NCBI RefSeq assembly: GCF_029892965.1
Contig: NZ_JARXWN010000001.1
Location: forward strand, 1-64,000
Reading direction: 5' to 3'
DNA length: 64,000 bases
DNA from: Dysgonomonas sp. PF1-14
Lineage (GTDB): Bacteria; Bacteroidota; Bacteroidia; Bacteroidales; Dysgonomonadaceae
The notes below the pieces were generated by a model. The model saw only the letters and a program-made list of their open reading frames with translations, did no database searches and was not told the origin of the DNA. Shown in pieces: positions 35,118 to 43,162 of the stretch. Both the position numbers and the translations under genes were made by a program. How positions within the stretch are numbered: position 1 is the first letter of the stretch; each line of letters opens with the position of its first letter.

Positions 35118-35244
35118 ATCAGGTGCCGTAGAAAAGGAGTTCTTCGTTGGCTCCGGCGACACAGGTGCGATTCCTGTCAGGCGAAAGCCGGTAGTTTAGA
35201 GTAAAATACCGGATTGTAAGGCCTTTTCGACTTGTAGCCCTGAT
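35118..35244 (+). ncRNA. Y RNA-like tRNA mimic F (GNRA-closed acceptor)
   Basis: Outer stem ATCAGG/CCTGAT, again fully compensated against the other copies; GC/GC; AAAGG/CCTTT; conserved CGTAGA, TTCTTCG, TTTTCGACTTGTAGCC. Permuted module: T-arm ACAGG-TGCGATT-CCTGT, short acceptor GGC-GAAA-GCC closed by a GAAA tetraloop, then an extended D-arm CCGGTA-(13 nt)-TACCGG. Last member of the array. Confidence 0.68.
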
Positions 35245-35254
35245 GTAAAACAAA

Positions 35255-35382
35255 AGAAGATGTCCCAAAAGTGCTCATCTGCTTCATTGCTAGCTTCATC
35301 AGTCGTAGGTCACATACTTTAGTATGCTCCCGTCCTCCTGAGAACCAGCGGCTTCACGTCTAAACACTTTTGGAACACTTCT
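35255..35382 (+). mobile_element. 128-bp imperfect inverted-repeat element (MITE-like)
   Basis: Ends AGAAGATGTCCCAAAAGTG and CACTTTTGGAACACTTCT are imperfect inverted repeats. The interior has a perfect CATACT-TT-AGTATG palindrome (35313-35326). No coding sequence; no clear target duplication. It follows directly after RNA F. Confidence 0.55.
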
Positions 35383-35395
35383 GATTAAAATAGCA

Positions 35396-35434
35396 AAAGA
35401 GGCTATCCTTATTTACTTGTGGAATAGCCTCTTT
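35396..35434. terminator. Bidirectional terminator between RNA array and thioredoxin operon
   Basis: 11-bp perfect stem AAAGAGGCTAT / ATAGCCTCTTT with a 17-nt loop, 20 nt from the end of the minus-strand thioredoxin gene. Confidence 0.75.
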
Positions 35435-35453
35435 CTTTACAGTTTATATCGGG

Positions 35454-35924
35454 TTATTTTTTCAGTAATACCTTGTCGATAGCTTCTTTCAGAGCAGACT
35501 TCGGTAAAGCGCCCTGTGCCATTTGCGGCTGTTCGTCCATTGGGATAAATAACAGGCTCGGGATACTTCTGATGCCGAACAATGCGGCCAGCTCCTGTTC
35601 TTCTTCGGTGTTTATCTTGTAGATGTAAACTTCGCCGTCGTACTCGGCAGCCAGATCTTCCAGTATAGGGGCGATAACTTTACAAGGCCCGCACCAGTCT
35701 GCGTAGAAATCGATAAGAGCGGGTTTATCTCCCAAGTACTTGAATTCATTAGGATTGGCTTCATAATTAGCGACCTTCTTCAAAAAGTCTATTTTGTTGA
35801 GATGTATTGTTTTCATTTTAGTCTCCTTTTTAGTTGGTTCTTTGGTTTGTTTCTTGCCCGTTTGTCCACTACAGGCACTGAATGTAAATCCTGCTATGAG
35901 CAGTAAGAATAATAGTCGTTTCAT
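35454..35924 (-). CDS. Thioredoxin-like lipoprotein
   Basis: 156 aa. Lipoprotein signal with lipobox FTFSAC, a Lys/Thr-rich linker (GQTGKKQTKEPTKKETK) and a thioredoxin fold with active site DFYADWCGPCKVIAPIL and cis-Pro in IRSIPSLLFI. Anchored in the periplasm or at the outer membrane. It ends a five-gene minus-strand operon with MarR, a CoA-disulfide reductase fusion and two small proteins, pointing to thiol/persulfide or peroxide defence. Confidence 0.92.
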   Translation of the reverse strand: MKRLLFLLLIAGFTFSACSGQTGKKQTKEPTKKETKMKTIHLNKIDFLKKVANYEANPNEFKYLGDKPALIDFYADWCGPCKVIAPILEDLAAEYDGEVYIYKINTEEEQELAALFGIRSIPSLLFIPMDEQPQMAQGALPKSALKEAIDKVLLKK

Positions 35925-35927
35925 TTA

Positions 35928-36089
35928 TTACTTTGTTGTTTCTTGCTTTTCTTGTTGCACATCTGCTGTACTCATCTGACAATAGCCTGTAATACAACAG
36001 GAAGTAGAGAAGAACATTATGATGAATGCAAATATCATGCCTTTAATCGGGACTGACAAGTATTTTGGACTTTTTCTTATTCTATTCAT
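35928..36089 (-). CDS. 53-aa putative small lipoprotein between DUF6132 and thioredoxin genes
   Basis: Translation: positively charged start (MNRIRKSPKYLSVPIKG), hydrophobic MIFAFIIMFFSTSC, then CITGYCQMSTADVQQEKQ. The ATG overlaps the end of the DUF6132 gene by 8 nt and the stop is 3 nt before the thioredoxin ATG, so it is tightly coupled with both. A GGGG-containing purine stretch lies just upstream of the ATG. Four Cys residues (two adjacent) fit the thiol theme. An internal ATG at 36038 would give 36 aa. Confidence 0.6.
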   Translation of the reverse strand: MNRIRKSPKYLSVPIKGMIFAFIIMFFSTSCCITGYCQMSTADVQQEKQETTK

Positions 36090-36294
36090 TCTTAGCCCCT
36101 TTCTTGAACAGGCTGAACAGCAGGCTTCCCATTACAGCACCCCATATGATGCTGTTGATAGGCGAAGCGGTTATAGGGCAAGTTCCTGTATTGCAACCGA
36201 TGAAGTACCAGTATAGATATCCTGTAATTCCTCCGGCGACTGCTCCGGCCAGATATGTCCAGTTGCGTCTGAATATAGTGATTAGCTTTTCCAT
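36082..36294 (-). CDS. DUF6132 family small membrane protein
   Basis: 70 aa. Two hydrophobic segments (TYLAGAVAGGITGYLYWYFI and SIIWGAVMGSLLFSLF) separated by GCNTGTCPITASPI, a Cys-pair motif typical of DUF6132 proteins, which are usually encoded beside rhodanese-type sulfur-transfer genes. Located 12 nt downstream of the CoA-disulfide reductase gene. Possibly a membrane partner in persulfide handling; function not established. Confidence 0.85.
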   Translation of the reverse strand: MEKLITIFRRNWTYLAGAVAGGITGYLYWYFIGCNTGTCPITASPINSIIWGAVMGSLLFSLFKKGAKNE

Positions 36295-36306
36295 TGTTTA
36301 CATGTT

Positions 36307-38754
36307 TTATATGAATAGGTTTACATTGGCATTCTCAGCCCTGTCTAAGTAAGTAGCCACACCACCGATGGTGATGTTGTCCATCAGTTCCTCTTTTTTG
36401 ATACCCATCACATCCATCGACATAGAGCAGGCAATGAATTCCACGCCATTATCTTTGGCTTGTTGCATCAGGCTTTCGAGGCTGTCAATATTCTTGCTCT
36501 TCATGATGTAGCGCATCATTTTGCTGCCCATACCACCCATATTCATTTTAGACAGGCTTAGTTTTTTACTGCTCGACGGAAGCATGAACCCAAACATCTT
36601 GCCCATGAAGTCTTTTGATACAGATGGCTTCTTTGCTTTCTTGATTACGTTCAGTCCCCAGAAGGTGAAGAATATGCTGACCTTCTTGCCCGATGCTGCT
36701 GCTCCGTTAGCAATGACGAATGAAGCCAAAGCGCGGTCGAGATCATCGCTGAATACGATCAGAGTTTTGTTGTCGCCACCACTTGCTGGTTTATTGGATG
36801 CAGACTGTGCCTGCTTCTCTACGGTTGCAGTGATGATTCCTCCTGTATTGTCCATGCCTACCAGTTTGGCGCCTACCATGCGGCACCATCCGTTGAGGTC
36901 TTCACCAAAAGCCTGATCAGTCACTTTTATCTGTAGACGGTCGCCATCGGCTATCTGGTCGTAGTTCTTCTTCAATTGCATTATCGGGCCGGGACACTGT
37001 AGTCCGCAGGCGTCTATAGTGATTGTCTTCATTTCTTTGAGTGCTTGGGTTATAACTGTGTCCTGTACTTTTACAGCACAGCTTGTTGGTTTCGCAGTAG
37101 TGTTATCTTCTGTAGCAGCCGAATAGGTTTTGTAACCACCCGAAAGATTATATACCTCTGTGTATCCGTTTTGTAGCAATATGCGCGAAGCAAGGTAACC
37201 TCTTAATCCGACAGCACAATAGAGAACGATCTTCTTATTCTTCGGTATCTCAGATAGTCGTCTCCTGATTTCGTCTACAGGTATATTAACAGAGCCTTCG
37301 ATGTGAGCAAACTCGTGTTCTTCTGCTGTGCGTGTATCTATTACAAAAGTCTGTGAACTATCCGATTTAGCCAGCTCGTTCCATTGTATGATATTGCCCT
37401 TTTTCCTAAGGATATTATCAGCTACGAAGCCTGCTATATTTACAGGGTCTTTTGCCGAGGAGTAAGGAGGAGCATAGGCATGCTCTATCTCTTGCAAGTC
37501 GTAGATAGTACCCCCTTTTCTGATCACTTCAGCAAAAAGGTCAATACGCTTATCTACTCCGTCGAAGCCTACTATCTGCGCCCCTAATAGTTTGCCGTCT
37601 GTAGGTAAGAAGTTTATCTTGACAGACAGAGGCAGTGCATCAGGGTAATATCCGGCATGCGAACTACCATGTGTATATGATTCTATATGAGCTATGCCCT
37701 CTCTGCCAAGCAGTTTAGATGAAGCTCCGGTAGCAGCAACTGTCAGGTCAAATACTTTAGCAATGGAAGTGCCTATTGTGCCTTTGTATTGATACTTATT
37801 CCCTTCGATGATATTATCCGCTACAATGCGTGCCTGCTTGTTGGCTGGCCCTGCAAGCGGGATGAGAGCGTGCTTTCCGATGACAGGGTTAAATACTTCT
37901 ACTGCATCACCCAGTGCATATATATCCTTGTCGGAGGTCTGCATATAGTCGTCTACTTTGATGCCTCCCAGTGTACCCAGCTCAAGCCCGGCTTCTTTTG
38001 CCAGCTTTGTCTCAGGACGCACTCCGATGCTCAGTATCACCATATCGGCTTCGAGCGGTGCATTCTTCTCTAATAGCACTTTCAGCTTGCTATCTGTTGT
38101 TTCAAAGGCAGTAACGCCTTCCTCAAGATAGAGGTCTACACCATTTTGTCTCAGATGTTGGTGTACAAGGCTTGCCATTGCATAGTCGATAGGAGCCATC
38201 ACCTGATTAGATTTCTCTACAACAGAAACTTTCAGCCCTGCTTCGTGCAGGTTTTCTACCATCTCCAGTCCGATAAACCCACCACCAACAACGACAGCCG
38301 TTCTCGGCTTGTGTTCGTTTATATAAGCTTTTATCTTGTCCATATCGGGAACATTCCGCAGCGAGAATATTCGCCTGTCCTCCATTCCGGCTAGTGGCGG
38401 TTTGATAGGTTCAGCACCTGTAGATACAATAAGCTTATCGTAGTTTTCGGTGTAAGTCTTTCCGGAGGCAAGATTGTGTACTGTTACTGTCTTATCCGCA
38501 GGGTCTATCTTTGTAACTTCCGACTGTACCCTGATGTCAATATTGAAACGGTTTACAAAACCGTCTACAGTTTGGACAAAGAGCCTGTCGCGGTCACTGA
38601 TAGTTCCTCCTATATGGTATGGTAATCCGCAATTGGCATACGATACATACTCACCCCTTTCGAACAAAATGATCTGCGCATTCTCGTCCATGCGCCTTAG
38701 TCTTGCTGCTGCTGTTGCGCCTCCGGCAACTCCTCCTATAATAAGTATTTTCAT
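36307..38754 (-). CDS. CoA-disulfide reductase fused to rhodanese, TusA and DsrE-like domains
   Basis: 815 aa in four parts. Residues 1-450 are an FAD/NAD(P) pyridine nucleotide disulfide oxidoreductase with GGVAGGATAAARLRR and the single redox Cys in YVSYANCGLPYH (about residue 42), as in CoA-disulfide/persulfide reductases. About 455-550 is a rhodanese domain with Cys in KIVLYCAVGLRGYLASR. About 570-650 is TusA-like with DACGLQCPGPIMQLKK. The last 150 residues are DsrE/DsrF-like (TLIVFSDDLDRALASFVIAN, ACSMSMDVMGIKKEEL). The chain could reduce persulfides and pass sulfane sulfur between domains. Confidence 0.93.
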   Translation of the reverse strand: MKILIIGGVAGGATAAARLRRMDENAQIILFERGEYVSYANCGLPYHIGGTISDRDRLFVQTVDGFVNRFNIDIRVQSEVTKIDPADKTVTVHNLASGKTYTENYDKLIVSTGAEPIKPPLAGMEDRRIFSLRNVPDMDKIKAYINEHKPRTAVVVGGGFIGLEMVENLHEAGLKVSVVEKSNQVMAPIDYAMASLVHQHLRQNGVDLYLEEGVTAFETTDSKLKVLLEKNAPLEADMVILSIGVRPETKLAKEAGLELGTLGGIKVDDYMQTSDKDIYALGDAVEVFNPVIGKHALIPLAGPANKQARIVADNIIEGNKYQYKGTIGTSIAKVFDLTVAATGASSKLLGREGIAHIESYTHGSSHAGYYPDALPLSVKINFLPTDGKLLGAQIVGFDGVDKRIDLFAEVIRKGGTIYDLQEIEHAYAPPYSSAKDPVNIAGFVADNILRKKGNIIQWNELAKSDSSQTFVIDTRTAEEHEFAHIEGSVNIPVDEIRRRLSEIPKNKKIVLYCAVGLRGYLASRILLQNGYTEVYNLSGGYKTYSAATEDNTTAKPTSCAVKVQDTVITQALKEMKTITIDACGLQCPGPIMQLKKNYDQIADGDRLQIKVTDQAFGEDLNGWCRMVGAKLVGMDNTGGIITATVEKQAQSASNKPASGGDNKTLIVFSDDLDRALASFVIANGAAASGKKVSIFFTFWGLNVIKKAKKPSVSKDFMGKMFGFMLPSSSKKLSLSKMNMGGMGSKMMRYIMKSKNIDSLESLMQQAKDNGVEFIACSMSMDVMGIKKEELMDNITIGGVATYLDRAENANVNLFI

Positions 38755-38807
38755 AATTTATATTATAAATATTTGTTATTAGCAATTATATGTTTAAAAA
38801 ATTAGTC

Positions 38808-39167
38808 CTATCCTATCAGTCCTGAAACTTGGGTGGCAAGTCCCGAGAAGTCCATATTCTGAGCTTGCATGGCATCAGTCTTCTCTTTTCCCAGTTCGGT
38901 CAGTGTAAAGATCATTTGACGTTTGTCTGTTGTTCCCATTGTACGCTCTATATAGCCTTTAGCTTCTACGGTCGTGATTATTCGTGATACGCGTGAATTG
39001 GATAAACCAACAAAATCACAGAGTTCGTTTGCCGACTTCGGCTTTCCGTCTTTGAGGCAACAAAGAAGCATTCCCTCGTTGATGGTGATTCCATTCTTTT
39101 CAGCAAACTCTTTCTCGAAGTTATAGAGTGCTTTATATACATCTTTTAATTTACAAATCGGTTCCAT
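38808..39167 (-). CDS. MarR family transcriptional regulator
   Basis: 119 aa. Winged helix-turn-helix: GMLLCCLKDGKPKSANELCD, FVGLSNSRVSRIITTVEAKG, YIERTMGTTDKRQMIFTLTE. It is the first gene of the minus-strand thiol operon (53 nt before the reductase) and is likely its redox- or sulfide-responsive repressor. Several Cys residues (near 6, 32, 33, 47) could sense oxidants; this is inference. Confidence 0.9.
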   Translation of the reverse strand: MEPICKLKDVYKALYNFEKEFAEKNGITINEGMLLCCLKDGKPKSANELCDFVGLSNSRVSRIITTVEAKGYIERTMGTTDKRQMIFTLTELGKEKTDAMQAQNMDFSGLATQVSGLIG

Positions 39168-39615
39168 TATTTTATTTGCTAGTGGAAATTATTCGCAAAG
39201 GAAAATATTATTATCGACAAATACAAATTATTTTAATGTTTTATACATGGTCTGATGAATTTTAACTAAAACCTGACAAACATTACTAGTTTACTAGTTT
39301 TTTTAGTTTACTAGCTTGCTAGTTTAAATTTGGCTCCGCCGATTACTTTGCAATTCTTTTTTCTAGTAAACTAGAAACATCGTTCAGCGGAACAAGGTGT
39401 AGCTAACTCTATAATCTAGTACACTGGTTATTCAAAGATCGCTTTTCGTTGTTAACTGATGACTGATGACTGTTGACTGATACATAGATAAACATATTCT
39501 ATGAAAATAATACATGCACATATACTATTTCTATGGGCTTAGCCTGTTAATAACCGGAAATTATAATTTAAAAAAGAATAAAAACTTATCTTTGCACCAA
39601 ATATTTACCTGAGAT
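39168..39615. other. Intergenic region holding the right inverted-repeat arm and a promoter box
   Basis: About 450 nt without a gene. It contains the right arm (39256-39446), a GACTGATGACTGATGACTG-like short repeat near 39460, and TATCTTTG at 39587-39594, a good -7 box for the glycosyltransferase gene at 39616 though no clear -33 element is seen. Confidence 0.6.
39256..39446 (-). repeat. Right arm of the long inverted repeat (partner 32245-32433)
   Basis: Reverse complement of the left arm over about 190 bp with very few mismatches. Begins with the dispersed motif TTTTAACTAAAACCTGACAA. Lies between the divergent MarR and glycosyltransferase genes. Confidence 0.9.
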
Positions 39616-41367
39616 ATGAGAAAGTCGCATTTTCTGCAAACGCTTTATCTACAAAAGCCACTCCTTCTTATACTGCTGATAGCCATAATATCTACCCTGC
39701 CATGGATAGGTATGGGCGAGTTCTATACAAAGGGAGAGCCGCGCGAAGCAGCTTTAGCGATTTCGATGATCGAAAAAGGAGAGTGGGTGATTCCATCCAA
39801 TTATGCAGACGAATTTGCATATAAACCCCCGTTGAATCATTGGTTGATTGCCGGATTCTCACTAGCTATAAATAAAGGGGAAGTGACTCCGTTTACATCG
39901 CGCCTACCGTCTACACTGGCTTTTATAGCCATGATAGGAGTCTGTTTTATGTTCTTTGCACGTCGCCGTCCTGTATTAGAGGCATTTGTCTCGTGTCTCA
40001 TTCTCATTACTTGTTTCGAATTACATCGGGCTGCCATGACTACTCGTATAGATATGTTGCTGACAGCTCTGATGGTGTGTGCTTTGATACAAATGTACAC
40101 ATGGTACGAGAAACGGCGGTTCGGGCAGCTGTTATCGATATGGTTGCTGATGAGCTTTGCTACGTTAGCCAAAGGGCCTGTAGGCATACTTGTTCCGTGC
40201 ATGATCTTCGGAACATACCTGCTTATACAAAAAGATAACTTCTTCAAAGCCACATTGAAATGCCTGATAATAGGAGTTCCTGCACTTATTATACCTTTCA
40301 TTTGGTACTACGCTGCTTATCAGATTCAGGGTGAAGCTTTCCTGGATAAGGTATTTGCCGAAAATTTCGGAAGATTCCTGAGTATGAAGTCATCAAATCT
40401 GGATATAACCTACGAACTGGGTGTGGAAAACCCATGGTATTATTATCCGATAACCCTTGTAGCCGGATTTCTCCCTTGGACTCTGTTACTGGCTATTTCC
40501 CTGTTCTTCATAAAGTATAAAAAGCCGGCAGGAACAATAAAGTCTTTCTTCCAGAAGATATTGTCAATGGATAAAGTGCATCTGTTCAGTCTTTCGGTAA
40601 TCGTCGTGTCGCTGATATTCTTTACCATTCCTACTTCGAAGCGGAGTGTGTATATCATGCTTGTCTATCCTTTTATAGCTATATTTATTGCCCGCTTTTT
40701 CATCTACCTTACCGAAATGAAGCCTTTGGCAATACGTATCTCGACCTCTATATTGGTAACAATCGGTATTCTGATGCTGATTATTGTAGGGCTGGCTTAT
40801 ACGGGTATTATTAATGTAGAAGAGCTGTCTCACCATATATCGAAACGTGAGCGGACACTGCGCGATATAAAGCTATTCTCAGATATGTTTATAAATATCG
40901 GCTGGAACGGATTGTTTGCCATACTCGTTCTTCTGTGCGCTGTTGCAAACAGTATTTATCTGTTGAGAAAGAAGATAAACGTAAAAATACTGATGGCAGG
41001 CTTTGGTCTTATGTTTGCTCTGAACATATTTCTGGATGTATATCTGCTCGCCGGGTTCAAAGATTCATATTCAGCTAAGCCTTTTGCCGAAAAGCTTTCG
41101 GATAAATATGAACTCAGGGATAATGTTTACGTTACCAACTATCTGAAAAACTACAGAAATCTGTATGGCCTGAATTTTTACTTACACAACAATTTTAGAA
41201 ACATTGCGACCGAACAGCCTGAAAAGGGCTTCTTTGTCGCTCTGAGACAAGATATTGACCGGATACAGGAAGAATACAACAACTATAATTTTACTTTACT
41301 CGAATCCAGTGATAAATTGAACGATTGCAAGGATAACATGCTATTCTTCAAGATAGAGAAGAAATGA
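39616..41367 (+). CDS. GT39/ArnT-like membrane glycosyltransferase
   Basis: 583 aa. About a dozen hydrophobic helices. The first periplasmic loop has MGEFYTKGEPREAALAISMI and FAYKPPLNHWLIAGF, typical of the polyprenyl-phosphate-dependent GT39/ArnT family, with FTSRLPSTLAF and FATLAKGPVGILVPC further on. Transfers a sugar from an undecaprenyl-phosphate donor to lipid A or protein in the periplasm. The next gene is a GtrA-like flippase 27 nt downstream, a usual partner. Confidence 0.88.
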   Translation: MRKSHFLQTLYLQKPLLLILLIAIISTLPWIGMGEFYTKGEPREAALAISMIEKGEWVIPSNYADEFAYKPPLNHWLIAGFSLAINKGEVTPFTSRLPSTLAFIAMIGVCFMFFARRRPVLEAFVSCLILITCFELHRAAMTTRIDMLLTALMVCALIQMYTWYEKRRFGQLLSIWLLMSFATLAKGPVGILVPCMIFGTYLLIQKDNFFKATLKCLIIGVPALIIPFIWYYAAYQIQGEAFLDKVFAENFGRFLSMKSSNLDITYELGVENPWYYYPITLVAGFLPWTLLLAISLFFIKYKKPAGTIKSFFQKILSMDKVHLFSLSVIVVSLIFFTIPTSKRSVYIMLVYPFIAIFIARFFIYLTEMKPLAIRISTSILVTIGILMLIIVGLAYTGIINVEELSHHISKRERTLRDIKLFSDMFINIGWNGLFAILVLLCAVANSIYLLRKKINVKILMAGFGLMFALNIFLDVYLLAGFKDSYSAKPFAEKLSDKYELRDNVYVTNYLKNYRNLYGLNFYLHNNFRNIATEQPEKGFFVALRQDIDRIQEEYNNYNFTLLESSDKLNDCKDNMLFFKIEKK

Positions 41368-41394
41368 TTTTGAGTAACAAACGGAACTACATAC

Positions 41395-41886
41395 ATGAAA
41401 CAGCAAATTAGCAATCTGGCTAAAAGAGAATCTGTCAGGCAACTTATAAAATACGGTTTGGTGGGAATGACCGGTCTGGTAATAGAGATGACCGTCTTTT
41501 ACCTGTTAGCTAAAAAGTTTTCGGTTCATTATCCTTTCTCCGGGTTTATCAGTGACATGCTGAATGGCAAGATGTCCGTAGCTCTCATAGATACCGATAC
41601 GTCACACATCATAAGCTCGGTATTGGCTATTACCAATAATTTTATACTCAACAGCTATTTCACATTCAAAGTTACGGACCATAAGGTAAGGCGTTTCTTT
41701 ACTTTCTTCGGAGTAGCAGCAGTCGGACTGGTTATCAGTACCACCCTTATGACTATTTTTGTCGGTAAATTCCAGATAGACGAAATGCTTTCAAAGGCAC
41801 TGGCGCTTGTTATTGTTGTAGCTATTCAATTCTTTATTAACAAGTTTTTCACGTTCAGGCAACACAAACAGGAAGATTTAACGTGA
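41395..41886 (+). CDS. GtrA family membrane protein
   Basis: 163 aa with four hydrophobic helices (LIKYGLVGMTGLVIEMTVFY, HIISSVLAITNNFILNSYFTF, FFTFFGVAAVGLVISTTLMT, ALALVIVVAIQFFINKFFTF). GtrA-like proteins are thought to flip undecaprenyl-phosphate-linked sugars. Co-directional and close to the GT39 gene. Confidence 0.88.
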   Translation: MKQQISNLAKRESVRQLIKYGLVGMTGLVIEMTVFYLLAKKFSVHYPFSGFISDMLNGKMSVALIDTDTSHIISSVLAITNNFILNSYFTFKVTDHKVRRFFTFFGVAAVGLVISTTLMTIFVGKFQIDEMLSKALALVIVVAIQFFINKFFTFRQHKQEDLT

Positions 41887-42027
41887 GTGCATCAAACAAA
41901 ACCTATCATCATTTGTTTAAAATATAAATTAAGGAGGATTATGCAGATTTATTGGATAAATAAAACTGCATAGCTATCATGGAAAAACAAACTTATACAT
42001 AACTCCTTTTCTGATAAATAAATCAAG

Positions 42028-43158
42028 ATGCTTAATAAAGGAATAAGAAAATATTTATCGAACCCTGCTATCGGACTTCTTCCATTTGTCCTGTTTGTTG
42101 TGTTGCATACAATGAATGTGCTGGATTCGTATGCGCTCATTGCCGGACTTGTATTTGCTGTTGCAGGAGAGATACTGATCAGGAACTACTACAAGAGCAG
42201 AGGTTTCAGTGTTACCTTCTACATTTCGGGTATATCTATTGTGATCACCCTCCTGATATGGTTTCTGACCTACCGGTATGTATGGAAACCCAATACATAC
42301 ATTGTGATATGTGAAGTATCTATTATCTCCTTGTTTATGGTACTCAGAGCCAGTAAAACGTATATTGCAGCGAAATTTTTCCGTCAAAAGAACCTATTGC
42401 AAAAGGCTCTGATGAACGAGTTTTTCGACTCTGCTACATTTCTGCAATACGGGCTCACCATTCATATATTCTGCATATTGCTATACCGGCAGTTCACGCT
42501 AGCCAATCCTGCCGAACGGATTATCGACCCTATCATTTTCTCTGTACTGCCTATACTCATTATATTGCTTATCGGAGCCTATCAGGCATTTAAAGTAAGC
42601 GCATTGTCTTCTAAGTTAAAACATGAGGAATGGCTTCCTATAGTAACCGAAAAAGGCGAAGTGACCGGAAAAATAGCCAAAAGTGTTTCCTTCAACATGA
42701 AGAATAAGTTTCTTCATCCTGTAGTAAGGGTTGCTTTGATATCCAAGTCGGAAGTCTACTTACAGGAAAGACCTGCTGACGATATCCTTAACCCCGGAAA
42801 ACTGGATTATCCTTTCGAGAAATACATGCTGTTCAACCATGAGATAAATCTGGCTGCACGTAACAGCATCCGGCAGATGGTAGGTGAAAATGTAGATGTC
42901 TCCGTTTCGTTCCTGCTGAAATATGTGTTCGAAAATGAAGATACAAAACGCCTTGTATTCTTGTTTGTAGCCAATCTTGAAGATGGAAGCAAGGTAAAGA
43001 GGGATGGGAAAATGACCGGAAAATTCTGGACTGTAAAACAGCTTGAAGAAAGTTTTGTTGATGAAATATTCAGCGAATGCTTCGAGTTGGAATTCGAGTA
43101 TCTGAAAAATATGGTGCTGGTACCTTCCGATATTATGAAACAGGCACACGCAAATTGA
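42028..43158 (+). CDS. Membrane protein with C-terminal Nudix-like domain
   Basis: 376 aa. Five to six transmembrane helices in residues 10-200 (LPFVLFVVLHTMNVLDSYAL, LILLIGAYQAFKV). The C-terminal 165 residues resemble a Nudix fold (EEWLPIVTEKGEVTGKIAKS, VSFNMKNKFLHPVVRVALIS, SEVYLQERP) but the catalytic GX5EX7REUXEEXGU box is not recognisable (INLAARNSIRQMVGENVDV takes its place). Hydrolase activity is therefore doubtful. Confidence 0.7.
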   Translation: MLNKGIRKYLSNPAIGLLPFVLFVVLHTMNVLDSYALIAGLVFAVAGEILIRNYYKSRGFSVTFYISGISIVITLLIWFLTYRYVWKPNTYIVICEVSIISLFMVLRASKTYIAAKFFRQKNLLQKALMNEFFDSATFLQYGLTIHIFCILLYRQFTLANPAERIIDPIIFSVLPILIILLIGAYQAFKVSALSSKLKHEEWLPIVTEKGEVTGKIAKSVSFNMKNKFLHPVVRVALISKSEVYLQERPADDILNPGKLDYPFEKYMLFNHEINLAARNSIRQMVGENVDVSVSFLLKYVFENEDTKRLVFLFVANLEDGSKVKRDGKMTGKFWTVKQLEESFVDEIFSECFELEFEYLKNMVLVPSDIMKQAHAN

Positions 43159-43162
43159 GCTG

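Noticed and set aside
33050-35244. Cluster of ordinary tRNA genes
   Set aside because: No anticodon arms can be found; the halves are in permuted order and several acceptor stems are closed by tetraloops.
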